DNA of 11,810 nt from Diplocarpon mali (lineage: Eukaryota; Ascomycota; Leotiomycetes; Helotiales; Drepanopezizaceae). Shown piece after piece: positions 1-8,523 of the stretch (its first letter is position 1; the number at the start of each line of letters is the position of its first letter). The stretch is from assembly GCA_024741835.1 (NCBI GenBank), contig JAENRP010000663.1, positions 1 through 11,810 of the forward strand, written 5' to 3'. A program made the position numbers and the translations under genes. The notes below the pieces were generated by a model. It did not search any database, had not been told where the DNA came from, and saw only the letters and a list, made by a program, of their open reading frames with translations.

Positions 1-971
1 AAATAGGTATAAGTAATAATAAGCCTCTACTATTAGAAAGCGGTTCCTTAGATAATAAGCCTATAAAACCTATAGCTAAACCTACGCCTTTGAAAAGGAA
101 TAGAGACCTAAAACCAAAAGACAACTTAAATAAACGTAAGTCTAAGCGTATTTAAGCTATAATAGTGCATAGGATCTATAAGCTCAAACTTTAATAAAAC
201 TTTAATAAAGATAATGCATTCCTAGCTACTAAAGGGATAATGAAAATCTATCTTTTAAAAACGTATAATAAAGCTATTAATAATCTAAAGAATAGAGTAG
301 TATAAAATAAGGCAATTTAAAAGGAGATAAGTTCTCTTATTACAAATGGTATATAGATAGAGGAACTAACGCTAAAGGATATAAACCTAGTTTTAATAAA
401 GTGGGTCTTTATAATTAAGATATATATAAATAGGACCTTAGAATATTATAAGGTAAGGCTTATAGCTAAGGGCTTCTCTTAATAGTATAGAGAAGACTAC
501 TTCGATATATTCGCACTAATAGTTTGCAAAGATACCCTTTGTATATTTATAGCAATAGTAGCCGCTAAGGATCTTAAATGCAAATAGTATAATATTAAAA
601 ATGCATTTACTAAAGCGATTATAAAGGAATGGATTTTTCTCTCTTAACCTAACGGTATTCCTATATACGCTAGCCACTCTCTTTATATACTCCGCAGTAT
701 CTATAGGCTTAAGTAATTAACCTATAATTAGAACCTCTTATATAGCTTTGCTTTAATAGAAATAGGATTCGTTTAAAGCCTAGCTAACCCTTATCTATTT
801 ACCTATATTAAGTATAGAATTAAGTTATTATTATATATTAATAATATTACTATAGCTACGAAAATAACTACTCAATTAGATTGGTTCTTTATAACTATTC
901 GGAAACGTTTTACTACTAAGGATCTAAGGGGAATTTATAAGATCCTTAGTATTTGCATTATAAGGAACCGC
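1..971 (+). repeat. Direct repeat, copy 1 (partner 10840-11810)
   Basis: Each base pairs with the base 10839 further on in the window, with no net insertion or deletion over 971 bases. The repeat is cut by both window edges, so its true length is greater. It reflects two copies of one Copia family (elements C and B), not the two ends of a single element. Confidence 0.95.
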
Positions 972-1428
972 TCTACTTAAGAACTCTAGTTAAACTAAAA
1001 GTAGTATATTAAGAAGATCCTAGACCGAATAGGACTCGTTACTTATACTCCTAACTTTAAGCTAAAGTGTACTCTAATTAAAGGAAAGTATAATAAATTA
1101 GAGCTTGCTAATGAAAATAAGTAAAAAGGAGATCTAAAGAAGTACTAATAGGATATTAGAGCGATTATATATACTATAGTATATATAAGACCAGATATCG
1201 CCTTTATTACAAAGCAACTTAGTTAAAACCTAAAGGATCTAACAATTTAATATAAGAATGCAATTAAGCGACTTAAAAGATACCTTCGATTAATAATCAT
1301 ATAGAAGGTAAGATACGGACTAACGAAATATATAAGCGCAAAGCTTAAGGTATATACCGATTCCGACTAGGCAAATATAAAAGGTCGGAAAAGTATATCT
1401 AAAAGCGTAGCAGTACTATATAGCAGAC
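3..1428 (+). pseudogene. pol: Copia pol remnant: reverse transcriptase and N-terminal RNase H (element C)
   Basis: This is the RT and start of RNase H of a Ty1/copia polyprotein, which would copy element RNA into DNA in the virus-like particle. One frame (codons starting at multiples of 3) runs the whole length. The RT domain opens near 402 with KWVF, then come a degraded KARLIAKGFSQ-like stretch, the copia landmark NAFT (KTAFLNG-like) near 600, and SLYGLKQ-like residues near 700. The catalytic YVDD box reads YINN at 834-845, so both aspartates are now Asn. RNase H begins with YTDSDWA at 1353-1373 and breaks off about 20 codons later. The frame carries many TAA and TAG codons, each explicable as a CAA, CAG or TGG hit by C-to-T or G-to-A change. 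Bases 3 to about 400 encode the less conserved IN-RT linker. It cannot make an active enzyme. Confidence 0.85.
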
Positions 1429-1623
1429 TGTTGAGATAGGTGATATAGCTATTACTCTGATGTATTATCATATGACCCTATTGCTTAGTCAGTAGGATAT
1501 TGATACATATATAGCTATAGGGAAGAAAGGGGTAACCTTCCTTCCTTAACTCTTATTAATATATCGACTATCGACCTTTAGAAGCCTCCTTTACCTACTG
1601 CGCCGACTTATTTAAGCTTAATA
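1429..1623 (+). repeat. 5' LTR of element B (195 bp)
   Basis: The stretch begins TGTTGAG, directly after the broken RNase H of C, and ends CTTAATA, directly before a primer-binding site. The end is the inverse of the start (CTCAACA) after two C-to-T changes, giving the expected TG...CA termini with a 7-bp terminal inverted repeat. No coding frame is visible in it. LTRs carry the promoter and polyadenylation signals of such elements, but I see no convincing TATA box here. The partner LTR lies outside the window, so the boundaries rest on the terminal repeats, the adjacent tRNA-complementary site and the end of C homology. Confidence 0.75.
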
Positions 1624-1638
1624 GGTTATAAGCCTTAG
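1624..1638 (+). other. Primer-binding site of element B, initiator tRNA-Met anticodon type
   Basis: The bases GGTTATAAGCCTTAG touch the LTR end. They match the complement of the anticodon stem-loop of eukaryotic initiator tRNA-Met (GGTTATGAGCCCTG) except for three transitions of the RIP type (G to A, C to T, G to A). Priming by an internally cleaved initiator tRNA is known for Drosophila copia and yeast Ty5. Element A has the same site in better condition, which supports the call. Confidence 0.75.
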
Positions 1639-2021
1639 ATAGACTGATAATAGATTATTAACTTCCTTTAGAAAGCACTTGCGTTATAACTATTAATAGG
1701 AAGTTAAATAAGACTTATAGTAAAAGGCGAGCAATCGGCGAATAGGAGGTATAATTCCCTATTTAGCCAACCTATATTATAAGAGGTATGATTCCTTGCT
1801 TTATAACCCTTTAGTACTATAAGAGGTATAATACCTTCCTTTATTATATTTTATAAGAGGTATGATTCCTTATATTATAGCTTAAAAACCCTTTTCGATA
1901 AGAGGACTTCCTTCCTATTTAATACTTCTATAATACCTGCTATTTAATTATTTCGATTTTCGATAGGAGGAGTGCCTTTAACTATTTAATTTATTTGATT
2001 TTAAATGCAATTCTATTCGAA
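1639..2021 (+). other. Untranslated leader of element B
   Basis: This is 383 bases between the primer-binding site and the inferred gag start, with no coding frame resembling gag. Its second half is made of the tandem repeats described separately. RNA packaging signals of retrotransposons usually lie in this region, but none can be recognised here. Confidence 0.6.
1742..1990 (+). repeat. Degenerate tandem repeats in the leader of B (about 6 units)
   Basis: Units begin near 1742, 1779, 1819, 1853, 1898 and 1963 with the shared start ATARGAGGTATRATTCCTT or a decayed form, followed by a T-rich tail. Spacing varies: 37, 40, 34, 45 and 65 bases. The last two units are weaker. Because the spacing is not a multiple of three and stops lie in all frames, the array is probably non-coding. 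Confidence 0.7.
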
Positions 2022-3548
2022 ATAGCAATAGCTTCCGATTCCAATCGAAATACTAGACTTAAAGACCTCTAACTCTCTTATAAGAACTGGCAACAATAGT
2101 TCGACGATTTAAAGCTTTACTTTAAGAGTAAAGGCATCGAAATAGCGATTTAAAAGACACTTATTAAATACGCGAGAATAGCCCTTTATACTCCTTCTAC
2201 TAATTTATCTACTTTTACTTTAATAGCTAATATAACTACTAAAGACTTACTAAATATATTAAATAAGCTTAGCTTAAGAGCTTTAATAGATAATAACTAA
2301 GAATCCTAAAGGCAGATTTTAAATATAGAAAAGGAGAAGGAGTATAAGCTAGCCTTAGCTAAATATAAGCTTAAGATTAATAGAGGTTTAAGTAATAAAG
2401 ACTAAGATTTCATTTGAGTTTATAATAATATAAAGATAAGATAGGATACTTTAAAGGTAAAATACTTTTAAACAATTGCCTTTAATACCTAATATCTACT
2501 ATAGTAGATCACTTTATTTTAATATAAAAAAGATAAAGATAATAAGGATATAGATATAAATATAGACTTTGCTTAATTTATATTATATAAAGTAAAAAGG
2601 AGAGTAAAAGCCGTAGATCCTAAGATAGCTATGACTTTTAAGGAAACTTAGCTTTTTAGTTTCTTATTTAATAGCCTCCCTTTTAAGTTTGCTATTATAA
2701 AATAATCTCTTCTCGTTTAACCTAACCTTAAGATTTATAAGAAGATCGACCTCTTGCGAACTGTTAAGTAAGACTTTAAAGGACGCTCTAAATCGGCAAA
2801 TGCCGTATTATAGGATAATAATAAGCCTAAGAAGAGGAAGGAGCGCAGGATAAGCCCTTAAGCTTATTAAGGATACTACTTTTATAATAGTACTTATAAT
2901 ATTACTAATTATAAAGTTAAAAGGCAATTGATTAATATAATCGCTAGCTTTAATATTAAGAAGTAATTAAAGTAGAAGTTAAGAAGCAAACTGCCCTTAT
3001 CCTACCGAAGGCCGTAACTACTAAGGAAAGGTAAAGGAAAAGGCTATTTAGCTAAAACTTTAGTAAATACTTTTAATAATAATAGTAGGTTATTTAAACC
3101 TAAATCCACTTCCGATAATTTAAATGATAATTATAATAAAGATGCTTACGTTTTAAAAGCCGATCTTTATAAGATCTTTAAATCTAATTAGTATAAAAAT
3201 ACTAATTATATAGTATATATAACTAATAAATCCTACCTATTTAAAGGCCTACTTATTAAAATAAAAAGGCGCTCTATTAAGGTTAATAGTAGAAGGTTAT
3301 ATATAGATTCGATAGGTATAATAGAGATAAATATTGCTAGTGTTTCTTTCCTTTTATAAAATGTTCTCCTTATACTTAGCTTAAGTATTAATCTTTTATC
3401 TAGCTATAAGATTTATATAAAGTTGAATTATATAGGAGTTTTTAATAATCAATTTATATAGTTTATAAATAATAATTATAAAGTAATCTTTAAAGCTAAA
3501 GTTAAAGATATACTTTATATTATCTTTAAAGTAATATTATAGAAATTG

Positions 3549-3970
3549 ACTTTTAAGCCAAACCTATAAGTAGATTCCTTTAAGGAAAGTATACTCTTTA
3601 CTTTAATATAATTAAGCGAGGATAAGGAGAATAGATGGACTCTTAAGCTAGGATCGCAAGTGAAATTTACGAAAATAACTCCTAAGCTAAGATTATAAGT
3701 AGATTATAAGGTATCCTTAAAGATAACTCTTAAGTTAGGACTATATGTGAATTTAATAGAAATGACTCTTAGGCTAAGCTTATAAGTAGATTCTGCAGAT
3801 TTGCTAATAACAACTCTTAGGCTAGGATTGCGAGTAAAATTCGCAGAAATGACTCTTAAGCTAGGACTGCAAGTAGATCTTGCTATTTCTAGGAAATCGA
3901 TTCCTAAGCTAGGACTATAAGTAGATCTCGCGGTCTTATTAAAAATGACTCCTAAGCCAGGCTTGCAATT
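3549..3970 (+). repeat. In-frame repeat array of a near-palindromic 23-bp motif in the PR-IN linker of B
   Basis: Nine recognisable copies of a 23-bp motif start at 3549, 3639, 3678, 3726, 3765, 3813, 3852, 3900 and 3948. Each begins near ACTCYTA and ends near GCRAGT, with a CTAGGAC or CCAGGC core. From 3639 on, the spacings are 39, 48, 39, 48, 39, 48 and 48 bp, all multiples of three. In the gag-pol frame each copy reads Thr-Pro/Leu-Lys-Leu/Pro-Gly-Leu-Gln-Val-Asp, followed by an 8- or 5-residue spacer. The 90-bp gap after the first copy may hide a decayed unit near 3600. The array sits between the protease-side GLY-like segment and the integrase zinc motif, where other Copia polyproteins have a short variable linker. 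The same motif occurs in element A. The antisense open frame over 3704-3982 is a by-product of this repeat. Confidence 0.85.
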
Positions 3971-4612
3971 AGAAAACGGCAAAACCTTAAATTGCTATTA
4001 CTATTCCTTTCTAGCCGCTAATGATAAAGTATTAACTAATAATAGGCTATTAAAGCTATTAGAAGCCGAAAGCCTATTAAGGTATTAGCTAATATATAAA
4101 AGATTCGCATATTTAAGGCTAGAGAAATTAAAGGGCTTATATAAGGTCTTAATCTTAAAACGGAAGATCTAAGTATTAAAGGATCGCTTAATATATCGAA
4201 TTTGCAAGCTAATAAAACTTCGAAATAGGACGCAAACTAAGCTTAATCTATAGAAAGATTTAATACTAGCGCTAATATCTATTAATACTATTAGACTATT
4301 TATAACTTTAATTAAAGGAAATAATTGGTTTTCTTAAATAGTAGATAACTTTACTTAATAGATATAGACTATTTGCGCTAAGACTAAATCTAAGCTTATA
4401 AAAAAGCTAGAAACTTAGAAAGTAATAGAGGAACGCTAGACTTAATTAAAGCTAATAGCTATTAAGTCTAATAACGTATTGAAGATTAAGGTAAAGCTTA
4501 ATAAATAGGTAAAATAAGGAGTTTATTACAAACTAACTATAATATATAAAGGTTCTTATTAAAATAGTATCGCTAAGCGAAGTATCTAATAAGTAGAGAC
4601 TGACTATTATAC

Positions 4613-4617
4613 TCTAT
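4613..4617 (+). repeat. Target-site duplication of element A, left copy (TCTAT)
   Basis: TCTAT precedes the first base of the left LTR and is repeated perfectly at 10220-10224, just after the right LTR. Five base pairs is the usual duplication size for Ty1/copia integrase. It fixes both ends of A and shows an unrearranged insertion. Confidence 0.95.
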
Positions 4618-4850
4618 TGTAGCAAGGAGGTTCTCTGATAGTGAACTTGATAGTAAACTAGAAGAGGGCACGAAGAAGTATGAGGTGCAAACAACGATAT
4701 TAGGTATCTTGGTTCATAAGAGCTCTCTAACTACAAGCTATTTAATAAGGGCTGCTACTAAGTCATATAGCAAATCATATAACATATCATATATATAATA
4801 TATCATATGACAGATCATATGACAAATATATAATAGGTATACTTACAACA
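4618..4850 (-). repeat. 3' LTR of element A (233 bp)
   Basis: It pairs with 9987-10219 without any indel. I counted about 21 differences by eye, all transitions, which fits RIP rather than neutral divergence. Plus-strand ends are TGTAGCAAGG and ACTTACAACA, so the element-sense ends are TGTTG...CTACA. It has lost one of the three CATRTGACA repeats that the other LTR retains (4827-4835 is mutated). Confidence 0.95.
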
Positions 4851-4860
4851 CACCCCTCTA
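4851..4860 (-). other. Polypurine tract of element A
   Basis: In element sense the bases TAGAGGGGTG lie immediately before the TGTTG start of the 3' LTR. A short purine run at this exact place primes plus-strand DNA synthesis in LTR retrotransposons. The G4 run survived mutation. Confidence 0.75.
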
Positions 4861-5124
4861 GGGAGACCTTTAAAGGTACTCACCAGCAATATATATAATA
4901 TTATAACCTTTGTTATAATCTACAGTTTTATATGAAAAATCAACCTATAGATATAGGAAATAGAGTAGAGTTCGCTAGCGCGTTCTACTTTAGAGTAGGA
5001 AATCCACCCCTTAAAAAAGTCAAAATTAACTCGCAGGCCTGGCCCAGGAGTAAAAAAATCACCCCTTAATAGAAGTGCAAAAAAAAATCACCCTATAATA
5101 GAGGTGTAAAAAAAAAATCACCCC
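4861..5124 (-). other. 3' untranslated end of element A
   Basis: This is 264 bases between the polypurine tract and the gag-pol stop, with no coding frame. It holds a 24-bp imperfect palindrome (4965-4988), one copy of the near-palindromic 23-bp motif (5029-5051) and several A-tracted TCACCCCTTAAT units. The stretch 4861-4960 shows nothing I can name. Confidence 0.7.
4965..4988. other. Imperfect 24-bp palindrome (possible hairpin) in the 3' end of A
   Basis: GTAGA and TCTAC arms flank a perfect CGCTAGCG centre, with a three-base mismatched step on each side. It is conspicuously GC-rich compared with its surroundings. A folded RNA structure near the 3' end of the element transcript is possible; function is unknown. 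Confidence 0.5.
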
Positions 5125-5134
5125 TTAATCGAGG
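4995..5134 (-). repeat. TCACCCCTTAAT / GAGGTG repeats plus one 23-bp motif at the 3' end of A
   Basis: On the plus strand TCACCCCTTAAT or a near form occurs at 4995, 5059, 5088 and 5118, the last three 29 and 30 bases apart, each introduced by a run of 7 to 10 A and mostly followed by GAGGTG, which is partly inverse to CACCCC. A 23-bp motif sits at 5029-5051. The same pairing, TCACCCCTTAAT beside the 23-bp motif, recurs inside the gene at 7022-7060. The gag-pol stop codon (5125-5127) lies inside the last unit, so the repeat appears to have supplied the present C terminus. Confidence 0.75.
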
Positions 5135-6925
5135 TGCAGAACCTTTATATTCAACAATTTAATAAAGGCGGCGTAGTTAAAGCTATTTAAGTTCTTAATG
5201 AGTCCATCGGCGGCGTTGTCTTTAGTATTAGTATACTAGAGATCCAAATGGCCTTTCCGAAGCTCTTACCGAATATAATAGAACTTAATATCAATATGCT
5301 TCGTTTGCTAGTAATATTCAGGGTTTTCGGTAAGATAAAGGGCTCCCTAGTTATCATAGATCATCTCAACTTTAGTAGCATTATCGCCAGCGTAGCCCAT
5401 TTCCTTAAATACCTAGCGTATCTAAGAGGCCTCTTATGCGAATTTGCATATAGCAACGTATTCTGCCTCTATAAATAAGAGAGCGATAATAGTTTGTCGC
5501 TTAAAGGAGGCGGTAATTACGCTATTATTAAGGAAGAAGACAGCCTTAGAATAGGAGGCTCTACTTCCTCTATTACCTGCCTAGTCAGAATCGCAGTAGC
5601 TATGCAATTTCTAAAGCTCTAGGTCAGTTGTTTTACTTCCGAAAGTAGTATAATAGAATCGCATTCCCTATAAGTATTATAAAACTCGTTTTAAAGCTAC
5701 TATATATTATAGCAAAGGGTTAGTAAGGAATTTGCTAAGAATAGAGCAGTAGTACAGTATATCCTAACGCGTATAATGCGCAAGGTACTATAAAGAACCA
5801 TAGATCTCTTAATATAGCTTCACTTCCTATAAAGTAGCTTAGCCTTTAAATTTGACCATATGAACTTTATAGCTATTAGCAAAAGGCGTTAATACGCTCT
5901 TGTAATTAGTCATATAAAAACGTTTAAAAACCTTATTAATATAAGCGTCTTAATAAAGTAAGATCGTTCTATTTTATCAATCTCTAACTATATATACTCT
6001 TAAGAAGTAATTAGCTAGTTCGCTACCTATAATTTCAAAGAGGTTGCGAAGATCTCTCTTAAACTTATCATATATATCACCCTTCTTTGCTACTATAAGG
6101 AAGTTGTTAATATAAGTAACGATAAGAATCCGAAAGGCGCAATTGATATATATGTAATTATTAGTATTAAGAGGTTGAAAATCGAGCTTTTATAGCTCAG
6201 ACTGTAGCTTTTCTTACTATAGTCGTAGAGATTGCTTTAAGCTATATAAGGCCTTAAGAAGCTTAAGACAGTAGTCTTAAGGTAAAAGAACGACCTTATC
6301 TTAAGTATATCTAAGAGGTAACTTGATATAGATATTAGAGTCAGTTTCTAAATTAAAGAAAGCTATCTTAACGTCGAACTGATTTAGCTCGAAGTCGTAT
6401 AGCGCTATAAGCGCGATTGCGATCTTTTAAACCGCAGATTTGCATACTTTAGCAAAAGTCTAATTGTAATCTCGACCTTATTATTATATATAGCCTTATA
6501 TAACGAATCTGACCTTCTATCGGGAGATTTCCCCGTTTTAGTCTCTTTTTATTTTAAAAACAAGCCTCGATCCGAATACTCTATCGTCTTTAGAAAGTTC
6601 TAAGCGTTTTACTACTACTTATATATTCTTATAAGCGAGGGAATTGTACTTAGAATTGATCGCAGATCGCTATTTATTAGCGTTAATGCGTAAGAGGGCT
6701 TATTCAACTGTTTTCAAGTCATTTAGGTATAGAGAGTCAAGTAAGGCCATATAGAAGGCGCCTAAATAGGCTTCCTTATCATTAAAGTTATTAGCTTTAA
6801 ATCCAAGAGCAATAGAGCGAGTAGCTCTCTTCTTAAAAGGCTAAGGGTAAGCCTTATTCTTTAAATCAAGAGGTCTTCCTCTCTTTCTTAAAGTTAAAAG
6901 CTCAGCTTCTCTTAAGTCAGAATTG

Positions 6926-7060
6926 ACTCGCAGTCCCGGCCTAGGAGTGAAATCATTGTAAGAGTCAGTATTAACTCGCGGTCCTAGCCTAAGAGTAGAA
7001 TTATCGTAAGAGTTAGAATTGACTCGCGGTCCTGGACTAAGAGTCAAATCACCCCTTAAT
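6926..7060 (-). repeat. Three 48-bp in-frame repeats in the IN-RT linker of A
   Basis: Copies of the 23-bp motif start at 6926, 6974 and 7022, exactly 48 bp apart. Plus-strand forms begin ACTCGCRG and end CTARGAGT. In the gag-pol frame (residues 851-898) they read as three 16-residue units, for example TPRPGLRVNS followed by a six-residue spacer with Asp, Tyr and Asn. TCACCCCTTAAT lies next to the third copy (7049-7060). The block falls after the integrase C-terminal region and before the RT start. Neighbouring sequence is far poorer in GC. The 48-bp period equals the longer period of the array in element B. Confidence 0.88.
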
Positions 7061-8434
7061 TGCGGCTCTATAATTAGGCCGTTTTTATCAAATCGAACGT
7101 AAGATAATCGAATAATCTTTTCACCTATTCGCAATAGCATATAAATCTAATAGATACTTCTACTATCAAATCCGATAAGAGTATCTACCTTTACTCTTAA
7201 AGCGAGTTTATTACTCTAAGTTCGCCTTTCTTTCTCAATTAGCATATAAACGCGATAGCCTAGTACTTAAAGATGCTTAACTAAGGGAGTATAAGGCTTA
7301 TTAGGCTTAATATCATCCTAAAAGACCTTATATAAAGTCTTACCGCTAAGAATATCAAAGGCAGTAAGATTAGTAATATATATTACCGAAAGAAGGAAGT
7401 AAGGCTAAAGAAAGGAGGGGATATTTTAGTCAATTACAGCTATTCGCAACTTTTCTATTAGTATGCGAATTGATCGTTCCGATCTACTATCTTATTCTAG
7501 TATATATAAAGTAGATTCCTTTAAAATCATATTAAGGTTTTCTATAAGTATTCGCATCTATATAAGAGAGTACTCCTTACCTCTATCAGTTCTCTACCGC
7601 TTGATTATACGATTATACTAAGTTTATAAGAGGCTGATCATCTTCTTATTTGCTTTAAAGGTATTAGATTTATTTATATAAGTCTATCCCTACTTAGCTA
7701 TTATAGCTGCGCAAGTGAAGATAGAAGCGTATTTATAGCCGTTTAAGCTAGTTAGCTTCAAATAAACCACATCGACGTATAGCTCGTCAAGTGCCTTTAT
7801 AGGTCGAAGGCAAGCTAAACGTTTATTAATATATCGAAGAGGTCTGCCTTTCTCGCAAAGGGCGCAGATTCGCGTCTTCCTTGATTTTGTTTCTTTAATC
7901 TGCATACTAGTAATAGCAGATTAGGTCTTTCTAACCGTTTGTAAGCCAGTATAGCCTAATCGATAGTGCTAGAGCTTAATATTAAGAGGTCTATTCTTAA
8001 TAGCAGCTAGGAAAGCATATCCACTTATATAACTAAAGGAGTTAGTAGAAGGCTGTTCCTTATTAATATATATATTATTATCGATAGTGCAAATTTCCTT
8101 CTTATTAGATAAGAACAACTTGCTATTTCGATAGAAGCCTTTGATTTTATTAAGTTTACCACTTAAGTATAGGCAAATAGGTGATTAAAGTATATAAAGA
8201 GTATTAATTAACTTAAGAATACACACCTTTCTATTGGATTTAAGTGCGTTAACTTTGCAAGTGCTAATGCTAAAAGGTTAAATAGATCTATTAACTATAC
8301 TTAAAGAGGGTAGATTATCTTAAGCAGTATAAGAAGTGAACTTGGAAAGATCATTAGAAACGTGCTTACTAGCACCAATATCGTATAGCTAACGATTCCT
8401 CAATTTTAATAAGAAGCAGGAGGTAGAAGAACTA

Positions 8435-8523
8435 ACTTCTGGTCCTAGCCTACGAGTGGAAATCGGTCCTAAAGAGGAATCGCCTCCTAGTAAGGAATTG
8501 ACTCCTAGGCCTGGCTCGCAAGT
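8435..8523 (-). repeat. Two or three 23-bp motifs in the gag-PR linker of A
   Basis: Clear copies lie at 8435-8457 and 8501-8523 (66 bp apart), with a possible decayed copy between them. Both are in the gag-pol frame: residues 380 on read TRRLGPEVSS and residues 358 on read TCEPGLGVNS. The copy at 8501 is in the opposite orientation, yet because the motif is nearly palindromic it still codes a similar peptide. The block lies about 20 residues before the protease active site and after the zinc knuckle. Confidence 0.75.

Larger units (their letters stand above)
1..1428 (+). mobile_element. Element C: truncated Ty1/copia retrotransposon (outermost, oldest)
   Basis: This is the left-hand remnant of a Copia-type element, entering from outside the window and ending at 1428 where the LTR of element B begins. 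Bases 1-971 align base for base, with no net indel, to 10840-11810 of element B, so C and B are copies of one family. In the stretches I compared, nearly all differences are C/T or A/G transitions. C stops in the middle of RNase H, which fits interruption by B rather than a natural end; the missing part of C would be expected beyond B's 3' LTR, outside the window. Confidence 0.85.
2022..4617 (+). pseudogene. gag-pol: Copia gag-protease-integrase, RIP-inactivated (element B, 5' part)
   Basis: One frame (codons at multiples of 3) runs from gag to the insertion point of A. The probable start is 2022, where ATA GCA ATA GCT looks like a mutated ATG (Met-Ala-Met-Ala). Gag spans about 2022-2900; a decayed zinc-knuckle candidate lies near 2874-2915, with Tyr where Cys and His are expected. 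The protease active site Asp-Thr-Gly reads AAT ACT AAT (3198-3206), Asn-Thr-Asn, followed by the copia pattern NVLLIPSL..NLLS. A repeat-coded linker fills 3549-3970. Integrase follows: the HX4H pair is now Tyr (4095, 4110) and one Cys remains at 4203. The three catalytic acids map to 4284 (now Asn), 4470 (now Asn) and 4575 (now Lys). The first two are 62 codons apart, exactly as in element A. Many TAA and TAG codons interrupt it. At 4617 the frame is cut by element A and resumes at 10225. Confidence 0.85.

Noticed and set aside
3639..3970. Regularly spaced 23-bp repeats resembling a CRISPR array
   Set aside because: The spacers are similar to one another, the periods are multiples of three, the array lies in frame inside a Copia polyprotein, and the sequence is of fungal type.
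3704..3982. Minus-strand open frame of 92 codons
   Set aside because: It is the antisense of the repeat array in B; its own repeat-like protein simply mirrors the near-palindromic motif. No homology to a known protein is visible.
5248..5478. Plus-strand open frame of 76 codons
   Set aside because: It is antisense to the conserved RNase H region of element A, whose minus-strand reading has clear Copia motifs.
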